This document shows, piece after piece, positions 49,443 to 62,595 of a DNA stretch of 64,000 bases. The DNA is from Podocnemis expansa (taxonomy: Eukaryota; Chordata; Testudines; Podocnemididae). The notes below the pieces were generated by a model. It had not been told where the DNA came from and made no database searches. It was given only the letters and a program-made list of their open reading frames with translations. Made by a program: the position numbers and the translations under genes. Each line of letters starts with the position of its first letter. The first letter of the stretch is position 1. The stretch spans positions 13,694,954-13,758,953 of the forward strand of contig ML682007.1 in assembly GCA_007922195.1 (NCBI GenBank), in the 5' to 3' direction.

Positions 49443-51182
49443 CTATGCAAGTGAAAGATGTTAAGCTTCATTAACTTCCCATCCCACCCTGTTTATTCTC
49501 CTATTCTCTAGTTCATGTGATCAGTTCTTTGGTACATTCTTACTCACTATTGACAGCACAAGGCCTCCTGGGAATTTTACAAATAAATAATAGCCTACAA
49601 ATATTACCTAGACTGTCCACCTTCATTTTCCACAGCTTGCATTATCAACATATAATTTTAAGCAGAAACGTTTATATATTGTAAATATGCCTCTGTATCC
49701 TCAGATCTTGTTTGCTGTGACATGCCCTGCAATTCATTAATGCATGCCAAACATGCAAATCAATATGTTCTTAAAATAAGCCATAGCTAATATCAGTCTC
49801 AGACAATCCTTGTGCTGCTATAAATAGTCTAACCATGTCATCTAAGGTATAGTTCATAGTGCTATTCTGGGACATTCAAACACAAGTGGAGTTTGCAGTC
49901 TCCTGAACTCTGGACATGAGAAGTATCATGTTTCCCAGTACTTTTATATGAATCATAGTGCATATAACAGTTCTCAGAACATCCCAGCTGTTTGTGGTAT
50001 AAAAGGTTACATGTAAGTCTTTTTCATTCAGTGCAAGCATCTCACATGTTTGTAGGTAAAGAACACCTGTAAAGATATGTTTTCTCTTACTGGTTTCTGT
50101 AAATAATGTGAAAGAGTTTATTGAGTTCTTAAGAATTATGTGTTCACATTTCATAAAGTATCAAAACTGGATGACCCCTCTTCTCAAGAAAGAAAGAACT
50201 GTGTAAAATAATTCAAACAATAACCCTTCAACAATGTACAAGTATTCAAACAATAATTCATAGGTCCAACAGGTACTCCAGTATGTCTTAAGATGCCTGT
50301 TCTGCTTCTAGATGCTTGCTTGCTATACAAATCCTAATTGTTTGTTGCGAGACCATCTTACTGGCCAGGGCACCAAAACAACTCTCAACAGCAGCATAAT
50401 TTCTGTCCCTTTCTTCATAGATACGTTTATTTTTCAAAAAAGAAGGAGTTCAACATGCTCTCTGGCCCCCCTAAAATCACTGTTTCACTGCCTCACTACA
50501 TAGCAGGTGTCTTTCCCCTGGCTGGCATTGTGAATCCCCTTCCAGATCCTTTCCACTGAACATGAGCCTCTTCCAGCTTTCTGGCCTTTGATGTGAGGAG
50601 CAGGTTGCCTGAGAGCTATTGCCTGTCCCTGGCCTTGTACCCATCTCCTAGCAGCTAATCAGGAAGAAACGGAGATAAACCTTCCCACCTCCCTAAATGG
50701 CTCATTCCTCCTCATGACATATGGTTTTTCTGTGACTCCCTGACCAGTAAAGAGATTGGGGGGCAGAAAGAATGGACATCTTTAATTTAGGGGTTGAGAT
50801 TGTAGTATTACTGTACAGTACTCAAACATTTGGTTATATCTCCTTTTCAACAATTTATATATTTAAACAAAATGCAAGGGAAGCCCACACAACTCCTCTA
50901 GCTCTGGATGATACTGTCTATAGATTATTGACCATCTATTAGGTGACAATGTTCAAGGCTTGTGAAGACAGCCCTGGAAAATGAATGTCTCTCTGTGGCC
51001 TGGCCTGAGTAGCCAGACTGTGTTTGTGGGTGATGACACCCCGGTTTAGCATGGGGGAAGAGGCACAAAGGCTGTATACTTGAGATGCGCTGTACATGGG
51101 TTCAAGGATGTGATCCAAAGAGGTTTCAGACTAAATTGAAGGGGCCGTGTCTCAGGATTAGAAGAGCAATCAGTCCCTATAC

Positions 51183-51696
51183 CAGAGGTTACCAACCTGT
51201 GGTCCGTGAACCACTGGTGGTCTGCAAGGGTAATGCAGCTGGTCTGTGGGTGTGGAGAGAGATAATTACTGCAGATAAAAGTACTGTGATGAGTGTAATA
51301 TGTTAGTGAGTGAACATAATAAATTACTAGAAATAACTGAGTTTTTAATACCCCATGATATACAAGGTTACCTCCTGTTAGCCATAGGTAGTTTTTAAAG
51401 CATAATTTGATGGGCTCCAAAACCTTCCTAATCTCTGGACCCCCCTTCCCGTATTATCCAGACCCCTTTCATGCATGTATGGGCCTGATTTTTCTAGATT
51501 CTGGAATCTGGGCCCCGAAACTCTGGCCTGACAGATTTGTGGGCCCCGGAACTGTGTTCTGGGGCATTCCAGCTTACTTTAACCCCTGCCCATAGGCTAT
51601 GTTAAAAACATTTAAAAGTTTGTTTACATGGTGATCCACAAAAGCTTCTGATGATGACGTAGTGGTTCATATAAAGGGAAATGTTGAGAACCACTG
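51183..51696. mobile_element. hAT element, 514-bp
   Basis: Ends CAGAGGTTACCAACC and GTTGAGAACCACTG are inverted repeats with several mismatches. Flanks ccctatac (51175-51182) and ctctatac (51697-51704) match 7 of 8. No transposase ORF. Confidence 0.85.
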
Positions 51697-51704
51697 CTCT
51701 ATAC

Positions 51705-54150
51705 CATTCAGTCCTTCTGCTATCTACTGTGACTGCCAACAAGCATTCAAATATTACGATGGTGTCTGTGGTGTGCAGACCTGTCCAGTAGTAGGGAATG
51801 AGTGGAAACCCAGCAAATTCATTTCACCCGGGCTATCTGGAAGCCATTGGTAACAGCTTAAATTCAGTACCAGCCAGGACTGGATTTGAACTAATGGACA
51901 ACAAATGAAAGTTTCTGCATCCAGTTACCAATCCCTCGCCTGAACCCTGTAGTAGCCCACTAAGAGGCTTTTCATGCATTACATTTTGTTGGCTTTACTC
52001 CAGGACAGAAACACTTGTGGACTTATTTTAAACCTATCTAATACATTCCAGTGATATATTTAATGATGTAAGCTTCCACAAACCGCCCACATTACGTCCT
52101 TGATATGCTGACATTCTTCACCAGAGGGACACATTTATGAACTGTTGACACACAAAGATACTTGGTGTTCACTGAATTGTGAGCTCAGAGTCTAAAAATA
52201 TTACAAATTTTTATAGACCAATGCTTGGAACACTCACCACACAGGCACTTAGAGGGGAAACAGTTTAGAATGACAACAATATGTTGGCATGGGAACATTA
52301 CACCAACGATATACCTTCTACAAAGGATACAGTAGTGTCAAGTTCACAAATAGTGAGAAACAGTTTTGAAACCTTCAGAAGGATAGAAGGAGATATTCAG
52401 CATGACACTAGTACTTCCCAGATAAAAACACTGGGTTTCCTTTTGAAAGAACCCTGCCGCCTCTCAGCATTTTCGACTGTGGCTATCTGAAGTTATGACA
52501 ATCAATATATATTTAGACCCTTAAATAAAAGAGTCTGATATTCAGAGGAGTGGAGATCATTGATTTCAATGGGAGATGCAGGTACCCAAAGCTTTTCAAA
52601 ATGAGTCTAATTTACTTTAGATTGTAAACTTTTTATAGCAGGGACTATAATTTTCAATACAGTTGGCATTCACGTCTTGTTTATAACAGTGACAAACAGG
52701 AACACCCTATATGACTTCTAGCATGGCACAGCATGCTTTATCTTGATTTATCATGCTCCAGCTTCTCTGGAACTATTATAGCCTGTTACAGAATTATATT
52801 TCCCAGTTAATCATAAAATGAGAACACTGCAGGCGTGCACAGCAATCAGCCAGGAAACACAGGCAGCCTATCATTCTTTTTTATATTACTTTACTTTTAT
52901 GTTGTTCAAGTATTTTCCCACTTCAATAACATAAAATAATTGACTCAGTCACAAAGTGAACTTCTCAGAAGTTCAGATTTGCACACTGATTCAAAAAAAT
53001 GCACTTCAAACTTCCCATTAAAAGTAATCAAAGAATATGAATTGCTCATGGAAATTGTTCAGTAGCCATACAGATAACAGGGGGTGGGAGTTTTGGCTAA
53101 ATTAAAAGCACAAAAAGTAAGAAAGAAAAGTAGAACAGACCTCACCAAGCAAAGAATGTAAGTTCACAAATGGAAAATATAGCCCATTTTAAAAAATACT
53201 GGATATGTGAATAACAGCAGCTCCTGAGTAGGTCCAACTTTCATCAACAGCACATTTGTATGCAAATACAGTCACAATGACCTTGTGACTACTTAAAAAA
53301 AAAAAAGAGTACAGTTTCCCCAGTTCCAAATTTTACCAGTGTTTATCCCCTTGAATATCTAGTGCACTCACCTCCTCCTTACTCAAAATATTTAGTGCAC
53401 CCTGCTAGTGGAAAGACACTCCCACTTTCCATTGGTATTAGAAATTTCCAATAGCAGAGCTGTGATAGACTGGAAGTAGACATCTAAATCTATGTCTACT
53501 ACACAGATCTTTCCTCATGGATGTGGGCATTGATGGAGTAGCAGTTAGTGGTGTAACTCTACAGCGGCAATTAATCGGTTTAGGAGAACTAATTAATTAA
53601 CTAATTAATTTCCTTCTGCTCAGTATATGAAGAGGCCGTTGCTTTAGCTTCCAAGATTTTGCTGTGACATTACAGCAGAGGATTTGATTTGAAAGAGTCA
53701 CTAATAAACAACAGCAGCAGTCCATTTATCTATTGCCATTACTTTTCTATGATGCCACTTCTTCAGGCACTTAATGCTTGTATTTCTTGTATGCTCAAAA
53801 CTCCCACTGGATTCCTTCAGCATTTGGATGTTCATGGAATGCATGATTAAATCCGTAAATAAAAAGGAATAATATTTGCCCAAAAATACACAAACCTATG
53901 AGCATGAAGCAGATACTGTTCACATTCATTGGGTGCTTATGAACAATGTTAAAGTCCATAATAATGCATGTACTGTACTTTTGAATGCTAAAGTAAAGAA
54001 GATTATCACAGTTGCAGGACTAGCTGTGTTCTCACCCCTCTCTGAGTGCAACCCTAAAGGTGCCAGATCTTGTGACTTAATCTCTCGTGGGAAGTATCAT
54101 ACAATTCCTCCACACTTAGACAAAGCTATGGATTACAATACCCTGTGTTG
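51705..54150. other. Intergenic stretch without recognised elements
   Basis: AT-rich DNA with a small AATTAATTAACTAATTAATT low-complexity run near 53590. No coding signal. Confidence 0.5.
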
Positions 54151-54152
54151 TT

Positions 54153-54240
54153 AAGTTCCAAAGGGGCAGCCATGTAAGTCTAGTCCACCAAAAGAAACAA
54201 GGAGTCCTGTGGCACTTAAAAAACAAACAAATTTAAAAAA
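54153..54240 (-). mobile_element. Palindromic retroposon family, single arm
   Basis: Begins GTTCCAAAGGGGCAGCCATG and ends CTGTGGCACTTAAAAAAC. Only the terminal arm remains, in minus orientation. Confidence 0.78.
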
Positions 54241-54779
54241 TACCCTATATATCCACCATGCTTACCCAGCAGGTCCTATTAGGTTTCATATTTGCAGTTC
54301 TCCCCTTTGAGGACCTGTGACTGGCAGAGAGTACAGTGACCAGACAGCTTTCTTAAATCAAAGTATAATCTTAATGGTAGAAATAAAGCAATTAAAGAAA
54401 AGGACTGTAAAACTACAAATGGTCTACATGCATATCTATCTTATCTCAAGCCCTACTGTTATGACAGACCAGGCAGGCTTAACATCTACTACAGATACCT
54501 CATCAAGTCCTGGGTATCAGTCCCAGCAGCTACCCAGCAACAACTAGCTTGGAGAAGGAGAAAACAACTTTCTATTAATTGTTTATTTGTCTTCTTGATT
54601 CCAGAGCTTTGCACCTTGCTGTTCAATAAACAGTTTGATAGGCTCTGCAGAGTCAAACTGAAGACCCTTGAAGTCAGTGGATCTCTCTTATTCCATGACC
54701 ACCCTGTGTTGAGAAGTGTCTTGGCTTAAGCCATTGGCTCCTTCCTGTATGCTTCTCCTTACAATCCATTACTTAAACT

Positions 54780-55870
54780 ACACCCAGTAAGTATCCCTAT
54801 AACTAGGTATGACACACTGCACCACATGTACACCTCTGTGGTGTGATCTGTGTATCATTGATGTTCATCCTTACAGTGTAACTCTGTATTGCCTGATCCC
54901 AGTATGTTGTTGGAAGTGTTTTTGGTGTGCTTTTGACATACTGAGCATTACCATTAAGGTAGCATGTTTCTGCAATATCATACAAACGTACCGGTATGAA
55001 ACTCTGCTATGTCAGAACCCCTGCTGTGTGTCTCACATGGTTTGAATGGATGCAGAAAAACAGAACTGTGGTTCATTGCTCTGCAGAGACATGCATACAG
55101 GAACAATGGACTAACCTAAGCACTTGTGAGCCCTTGGCTCCAAAGGGAAAGATGATGCTCATTGCCAGACATGGACGATCACCTGACCCCAGAAAGTGTC
55201 AAGGGAACTTGTGAAAAGAAAGAGGCATCCGTCTATAATGGCCCTCCCCAGGAATCCATCTTCTATGCAACAGCACTGAGAACCTACCCACAAGAAGGGG
55301 TTGGGCTGCAAAACACAATCACAGTCAACCTGTGTGGTAAGCTGAAAATATGCTGTGACAATGACCACAGCTTAAAATATGAGTTTTCTTTTATTTGAGC
55401 ATGATTAACTTGTTGACTCAATAATCATGCGATTTATATTACTCTGACTTGGAACCACTTAAAATCTTACTGTAGTCAAACTTGTTTATTTTATCTGAAG
55501 CAGTGCCTGGAGAATGAAAGTGTGTGCAGAGACCTCAAATAGAGTGACAGAGCTGGTACATATTAATTTCTTTGATAAGTAGATGAACAAGTGTAAATGA
55601 GCAGGGTGCAGAGGGCAGCAGAGAACCCTGCAAGACAGTAGTTCCCAGGGTTGCATCTGGGACTGGTAGTTTTTGCTGGGGGTCTATCCCATGAGTGGGC
55701 AAGCCAGAGGTTTCCTCCACTGGGTGAGGGACAGATCACACGTAGCAGACTGGGTGTGAGCTGATTGAGGAGGGAAGGGTTCACCCAGCAAAGCAAGGTA
55801 AGTCAGGGCCTGGGAGTGAGGAACTGAGGTGGCACAGCTGCACACCAGTCCAGACTGCAGTGGGGGAACA
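54780..55870 (+). mobile_element. Possible LTR remnant related to 46619
   Basis: 55490-55870 shares with 47310-47670 the words TTTTATCTGAAGC, CAAAGCA-GG-GA and a similar G-rich tail. Upstream to about 54780 is unrecognised sequence that could be the rest of the LTR. Ends cannot be fixed. Confidence 0.35.
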
Positions 55871-56429
55871 TCACATTAGGTCTACATACAGTGTTCATAA
55901 ATAATTACATAGATCCTCTGTGTTTCTGACAAAGATTTTTTCTATGTATATTTGAAATCCATGCTTACCTTGATTTAAGTTCATTCAGATGTTATCTAAA
56001 TTGTTGTGTGTTTAAAAGCATAGTCTGTAAAGAAATTGCACTTCTCCTGGTGCACAGATGATTGCCATACAAATGAAGTTGTGTTTCTGAAATAGAAATA
56101 TTGATTGGAAGAGTCAATTATGTTAAATAAGCAATTAGAAATGGGAATAAACAGTTCTCTGTTTTTCAGGTTGCCTGCACAAAGTTAGATGTCAATCACG
56201 CAACTTAAATCAGAAATTGATTGCATAAAAGTGCAGGGGATTTCAGAATTTGGTCCAATATGAGTTTCAGCATAAGACACACATATCAGGATGCCAGACA
56301 TCTGTACCTACTGCATTATATTTCATGAAATTATGAGCAAAATACTATAGCATGAGCCCTTATTGTTTACTATATATTAGCAGATGTATGTTTTCCATAA
56401 CAACCGCACTGTGCGTGAAAAGTAATGGT

Positions 56430-56735
56430 ACAGTGGGGAAGGTACTGCACAGGCGATAAGGAGACCTATGTCTTGATTCTAGTCTTGACTCTGCTCATGA
56501 CCTTGAGAGAGCTGCTTCCCTGTTCTGTGCCACCAGCAGCTAGTGTTTTAAAATTCAGCTTGCGCTGGCTACACTAGAACTGTAAAATATTCTAGTTAAC
56601 ATGTTTTAAAAACCAACCAATTCTCCTAAGCTAAGACAATTCTCTGTGTTCGTACATTGCTTAGCACAAAGGAGCTTCAATCTTGGTTGGGAATTGAAGA
56701 TGCTACTGTAACACAGATAATAATGTATCCAGGGT
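56430..56735 (+). mobile_element. MIR SINE, long copy
   Basis: GATAAGGAGACCTATGTC, TTGACTCTGCTCATGACC, then after a gap ACATTGCTTAGCACAAAGG and GATGCTACTGTAACACAGAT, which is the MIR 3' end. Confidence 0.75.
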
Positions 56736-57224
56736 TTTGGGTTTAAGTGACACATTTATGCTCTTGACCATTGCCATCTGGAGCACAGCCTTCATTAATC
56801 TCCCTTCCTTATTGACTGTCCATACATCTTCAAGTCTCATCTGACAAGGTATCTTGTTTTCTTAACTGAATGGTTTTCACATTTTTTAAAGCTGGTGACA
56901 TTGTAATGTTTGACCTGCTCATGATCCAATTGAAGATCATGGGAAATTTGCCAGTGATTTCAATGAGAGCAGATCAGGCTCTATATTTACATAATTCAGT
57001 AAAATGTTCACAGATTCAGTTTGTGTGAACGATGCTGCTTTAAAAAAGCTGTGTTGTACAGATTGCACCAAACAAAATTTAAAATGTAGATCACAGTCTC
57101 ATTTCAGTGCTTAGGGATTTAGTGTAGTGGCATGTATATCAAAATGAGAAGAGATCACCAAAGCCTTTCAGTTTTCTTCCAGGCTGAGAAAGCAGAGCAG
57201 CCCTATTTCATTGTGTGTCCATGG

Positions 57225-57480
57225 TCACATCTACACTTACAGTGGCAAAGTTGCTGCCATCAGATTGATCTTTCCAGCTTGACTTAGTGGTCAGTTAAGA
57301 CCCGCTAAGTAGACCTGGAAATTGACTTAATAAAACCACCCTCTCAAGTGGAGCAGCGCAGTGAAGACACTGCTGAGGGGGAGTTAGGAAGTCAACAGTT
57401 ATGCAAACTAGTTTCTGTAGCTGTTGACAGCTGTCAGATTTTGCTGCCCGTGTAGACCTGGTCTATGTTTATTGGTGTTG
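57225..57480. mobile_element. Harbinger-like MITE remnant
   Basis: GGTCACATCTACACTTACAG at the left and GCCCGTGTAGACCTGG at the right form a worn inverted repeat of the same style as 47941. Confidence 0.6.
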
Positions 57481-59324
57481 TTGGCTAAGGGCCAGATTCA
57501 ACATAAACTCAGCCTTTCTCACGATTGCTGCCTCTATACCCCCCTAAAATTCTTTATTTTCTTTTCTCTTTCTTTAAATATTACAGAGTCTGCTATTGGT
57601 CTCTGTGATAGATACGATGGATGGAATTTATGTTGAGCCCAACCCTAAAATGCTGGCAAATGTTGAACATATAGCATACATAAGTCTTGGGACTCTTAAA
57701 GGAAATCCATCCTCCCAGGGAAAGGGACTCAAATTATGCCAGATTCTTGCTCAGCCCTGTTGCAGAAAATTTACCGCAGAAAGCCTTTGTAGACAAAAGT
57801 CACAAGAATCTCTTTTTTCCGCTTTCTAAAGCAAGATACTTATAATGATAAATCATTCAACACAGGATAAATTAATGCCTGATTTAAACACGCATAATCC
57901 CAATAGAGTTATCCCTGCCTACACTGGCGCTGAATTTGTTGCATACACTATCATTTGACAAAGAGCATAAACTTATGGAAACATATCAATGGACATGATT
58001 TCCAAGGGAATTCAGTGTCACTGCTTCTCTAAGAGATCACACATTCTAAGCATGCGCGGGCATCCTTTTTGTAAACACATGCCTTAATTTAAGCGTGTAT
58101 TTAAGTGCTCTGCTGGATAGTGATGAACTGCTGAATCTAGACAAGAGTGATCAGACTTCCAGAGCCAAAAGAATGGCCAAGTCAATCTTTAATTCTTGTC
58201 TTCTTCTGCTATGCCTGAAACAGTCCTTCCATTAACATATGCCAAGTACCCTCACTCTCCTCCTTGAAAAACTCAGTTAAACTCACATATTGCCGAAGCA
58301 GGACATTTAAAAAATGCTCAGGTACCACTCCATATCGTGCTGCACAATTGTATCTTGTCCCGTATCAGGTGGGATCCCAACAGTAAACACTTTGTGGCAG
58401 AAAACATTGCCTGCTCTGCACAGTTCCCCAAGAATTCAGAGCTAGGTACACCAGTGGTAATATAGTAACTACCATTAATAAGAACAAAGAACTACTAATT
58501 AATAGGCTAAATTCATTTAAGTCAATGAGAGATTCAGACACTCAGGGCATCCCAGGAGTTGGTCCCACTAATAAATGATTAACAAAAACTAATAGTTTAG
58601 AGTTTCATCTTTGCAGGATTTCAAAATGCTTTCAGTGCAAAGCCAAGCACTATGAAAAAAAGTAAAAACCAATTGCAGTTTGAAGTATTTGTAGTTCATA
58701 AGTGATTTTTAGACAGGACAAAAGGGCATGACATAGTGGTTTGAATTTTGAGATTTAACAGGAAAAAAAGTCAGCACCTTCTCAGCGTGCATCCTAAACA
58801 TGTGCAGGGATTCATGGTGAGGAAGGTTTCCTGCTTTTGTAATGGGTCTAAGCACTATCTTACTTTTCTAGCTAGGAAAACTAGGGCAGCAATGTCAAAA
58901 AGTAGGGCACTGACCATGCTACCTTAGGGCAGGCACAAAGTAGATTGTCTTGCTGGAAAGTAGGTCAAGCCAACCTCATATTGGACATCTGATTACCCTT
59001 GGTCGGGGTTGTTAAACTAATTCTGCAGAAAGGATCAAATTACATTTTTCATTATGGTCTGTAGGCCAAGGTGAAAATGTAGAACTTTATCCACTGCAGA
59101 ACTCTCACTGAGGTTAATGGAAGATTTGGAAGACATCAAGGGTAGAATAGTGACTTTGTAAAACAACAAGAAGTTTGTTTATTAAACAAAAGTTTAGTTA
59201 TTATACAATTCATCATTTAATTGATACCTTATCACTCAGTGGGAGAATCTGCTCTCCCTTAAGTTGTTTATTACCCCTACCCTTTTTTCCTTCCCCATCC
59301 TCCTTTCTGTTTCTCTCTGTTTTC

Positions 59325-59640
59325 TTTGTCTTTTGGGTCTGTCTGCAATACGATTTGGGAGTGACACTCCCAGCTTGAGGAGACATATCTACGCTAGCTC
59401 TGATCCGGCTAGGGAACTAAAAATAATATGTAGCTACAGCAGAGCAAATGGTGGGAGGGCTAACAACCACAGATATGTACCTAGCGCTTCTGACAGACAG
59501 GCACTCAAGGCAGAAAGGGCTAGCTTCTCTCAGAACCCCAGCTACGTTCTGTTTTTAACTACACTTGATCTGAGCAAATATAGATATGTCTCTTTGAGCT
59601 GAGAATTACACTCCCAGCTCAACAGGGAAACACACTCTCA
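59325..59640. mobile_element. Probable MITE with ACACTCCCAGCT termini
   Basis: GTGACACTCCCAGCTTGAGG near 59362 and GAGCTGAGAATTACACTCCC near 59598 flank inner words ATCTACGCTAGCTCTGATCC and CAGAACCCCAGCTACG that are partly inverted. A fossil DNA element. Confidence 0.55.
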
Positions 59641-61541
59641 GTGTCTCTTTTTTCTGTATTTGCTTCCCAGTAGCAATTTCTAATTTCCTCTCCCCTCTTT
59701 CATAGCCTTCACTCTCCACCCCTTTCCCTTTTCACTGTTAAGATATGCAACGAAGAAGTTAACACATTTAGAGTTGGGAGGGGAAGAGCTTTATATCTCC
59801 CTATGAATAATGGTAGGCAGGGGAGTTACACATCTCTGAGAAATTATTTCTATCTGTTTACAGACAGAGGCAGATATCAGTGACAGTACTGATTTATTCT
59901 CTGCTAAAAATGTAAAGGTTATTTTTGCAACCATTAGGGCCAGAAACTTCAGGCCAGATTTGGATCTCAGGGGGCTTCTCTTTATTAGTAATTTAACTAG
60001 CATTATGGCTCAGTTGTTCCTTTTAATGTGTTCCCTCTCTAGATACAAAAAAGCCCCTCTCAGTTACATGTTGCTGGTGGAATCCCCCAAGGTAGCTGGC
60101 CCTGTCAGGATATACAAGGCACACCTCAAGTGAGCTTTCCTTGAATGATGCTCACTTGAGTTCTCTCTGCCATAGACACAGATTAGCACCAGCACCCAAC
60201 AATTAATGGCCACTAGTTTTCCAGCTCCTTCCCTCAATTCCATCACTTCAGAGTGCCTCTGCTGAAGCCAAAGTTGAATGATATTTATAGAATTGCTCGA
60301 AACATGTCTAAACACCTAATAAGCAATTAATTACATCCAAAAAGTAACAAAACATTTGATCAAGATATTTACAAGCCCAGGGATGCATAGCCTCATATTA
60401 TTCTCCTCCAACTTGGCCTGACATTGCCAAAGAATCCTTACAGATTTTTCATGTTTAGACCATTTAACAAACAAATGATGATATTGCCAATTATAGGACC
60501 TTAGTTAAGGCCAAGTGCAGGAATTTCTTATATAGTCAATTATTTATTATACTTGGTTCCCAATTAACCATGTTTTATTTCTATTACTAAAGCCCAAAGC
60601 TTAAATGAAATACCTCTGGTATCTACAAGTTTACCACAAAAACGTTTCTTTCTGATGATCTCATTCTTTTTGCTCACATTCTTTGGACCTATTGCTCATG
60701 CTAAAATCCCAACTCCACTTAAAATCTTAGTTCACTCACCATGAACTTCTATTTCTCCAACCATCCATTAGTTTCTCCTGCACATAGATCAGCACTGAAT
60801 CCACTAAACTACTGTATGGATGTGAGGGATAAAAGGTCCTGAGGGAAAGGAGAAGGGAAAGGGAACAAAGAGACTATAGAGTTAGATTCTCCTCATTCCA
60901 GAACCTGGATTTTGGGCCCCAGTGACAAGTGAACCTGAAAGTAGTGAACAGCAGTGTATGTCATCCACAATCCTCACTGCCAGAGGGCATACGTCCAGCC
61001 AGTGCAGCCCTGAAAGTTGGTGGGCTGACCCAGCAGAGACAGTGCAGTGAGCCAAGAAAGCTTTGCCAGCAGGACGCCTACAAAACAAGCAAACTTAAAG
61101 CTGCTATCTCATAGTGGAAAATCTGAAGGAGGGTGTGATGGATAGGGCAGGCTGAACTGCACTCGTGATGAATGCCTTCTTTGGTACATCTGCCCTCAAG
61201 AATGCAAGGAGGTGTCACAGTAGCAATCTGTTCCCACAGAGGTGAATCTGGGTCTGTTAAGTCCTCTAAGCAAAAGAATGTATGAACAAAGAATCAGCTA
61301 GTGTGCTTCATGAAGAACTGATTAGGGATTAGAGGATAAAAGAAAAAGAAAACGTAGGGAGGTAGGCGACCCAACTTTACACTATTTCAGCATTATAAAT
61401 TAAGTGTAAATTGGCCAGTTCTGGCCCTATAAAATGCCCCAAATGTAAGCTGGGTAACTACTGCTGACAGAACCACCATATGGCAACTCTGTTCTTGGGC
61501 TCTTCTTGTTTACCAAAAAAGGCACTATTCATACATTAAGG

Positions 61542-61751
61542 CAGGGGTCTCAAACACGTGGCCTGTGGGCCACATGCAGCCCCCTAAGTTATTTCCTGCG
61601 GCCTGCAATGACACTATCATTACCAACATCTGCAATATCATTATATGAAAAGGTTTAAGTGGTACGGCCCTTGGGCTAACTTACTAGCCTTCATGTGGCC
61701 CTTGTGTGGTCCTTATGCGGCCCTCATGTTGATTTGAGTTTGAGACCCCTG
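61542..61751. mobile_element. hAT MITE, CAGGGGTCTCAAAC family, copy 4
   Basis: 210 bp, the same length as copy 1, with ends CAGGGGTCTCAAACACG and GAGTTTGAGACCCCTG. Flanks cattaagg and cataagag are similar but not identical. Confidence 0.9.
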
Positions 61752-61871
61752 CATAAGAGGTTGTTCTAAATTATGCCACACCTGGGAATTATACCAACAC
61801 GCTTCAGCAGATGTCAGAGCTATCTTTTCTCTTGCGCCTATTCATACATCAAGCTCAACACAGCTGGAATA

Positions 61872-62584
61872 CGAGCAAGGAGTCCTGTGGAACATAAAGA
61901 CTAACAAATTTATTTATCACATGAGCTTTCATGGGACAAAATCCCGCTGCCTCAGATGCTTTGAAGATGTGGGAACTTACAGAATGGGAGGAAAATAAAT
62001 GCAGGGATGTGTAATTCATGGGATCAGGTCATACTGCAACAGCAAATCAAAGCAGTTGTTACGATTCAAACACTGGGAAACAGTACATAAAGGAAGGTGA
62101 GGTCAAAATAACCTGTTGTAATGGGAGAAGAATCCATAGTCACAATCTTCTCCCATTACAACAGGTGATTTGACCTCACCTTCCTTTGCGTCAGTGGTTC
62201 CCAACCTTTTATCTGCCATGGCTGTCGCTTGTGGCCCCCAGACTCTGCCACCGCTTGCAGCATGCTTAAGGGGTTGCTGATGCACACTGGTGTGCTGTGG
62301 GGCAGTGGTTGGGAACCACTGCTCTATGTGCTGTTTCCCAGAATTTGAATCTTAATAACTGCTTTGATTTGCTGTTACAGTATGACCTGATCCCATGACT
62401 TACACTTCCTTGCATTTATTAGGTCCTCCCATTCTGTAAGTTCCCCCATCTTCAAAGCATCTGATGAAGTGGGATTTTCTCCCATGAAAGCTCATGCAAC
62501 AAATAAATTTGTCAGTCTTTAAGTGCCATAGAACTCTTTGCTCATTTTGCTGAACTAGACTAACACATCTACCCATTTGGAACT
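61872..62584 (+). mobile_element. Palindromic retroposon family, long copy with 11-bp flanks
   Basis: Left arm from CGAGCAAGGAGTCCTG, right arm ending ACTAGACTAACACATCTACC. A perfect 11-bp direct repeat, cagctggaata, lies at 61861-61871 and 62585-62595. The right hairpin core is fully intact (CTGATGA, stem, GAAA at about 62461-62490). A hAT MITE at 62192 sits in the middle. Confidence 0.9.
62192..62321. mobile_element. hAT MITE nested in the palindromic repeat
   Basis: 130 bp with perfect 15-bp inverted ends CAGTGGTTCCCAACC and GGTTGGGAACCACTG. Flanks ctttgcgt and ctctatgt match 5 of 8; comparison with the uninterrupted family sequence near 25090 shows that this is the expected target site. 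Confidence 0.88.
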
Positions 62585-62595
62585 CAGCTGGAATA

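Larger units (their letters stand above)
48321..51174. other. Intergenic stretch, nothing recognised outside listed repeats
   Basis: 48321-49080 and 49445-51174 hold AT-rich DNA without coding or RNA gene signals that I could support. Confidence 0.5.
55871..61533. other. Intergenic stretches without recognised content
   Basis: 55871-56430, 56736-57224, 57481-59324 and 59641-61533 contain no gene or RNA that I can support. HSPA4, the expected next gene, is not seen. Confidence 0.5.

Noticed and set aside
59641..61533. First exon of HSPA4, expected to the right of ZCCHC10
   Set aside because: No CpG island, no HSP110/HSP70-like N-terminal sequence on either strand; the gene probably lies beyond the window.
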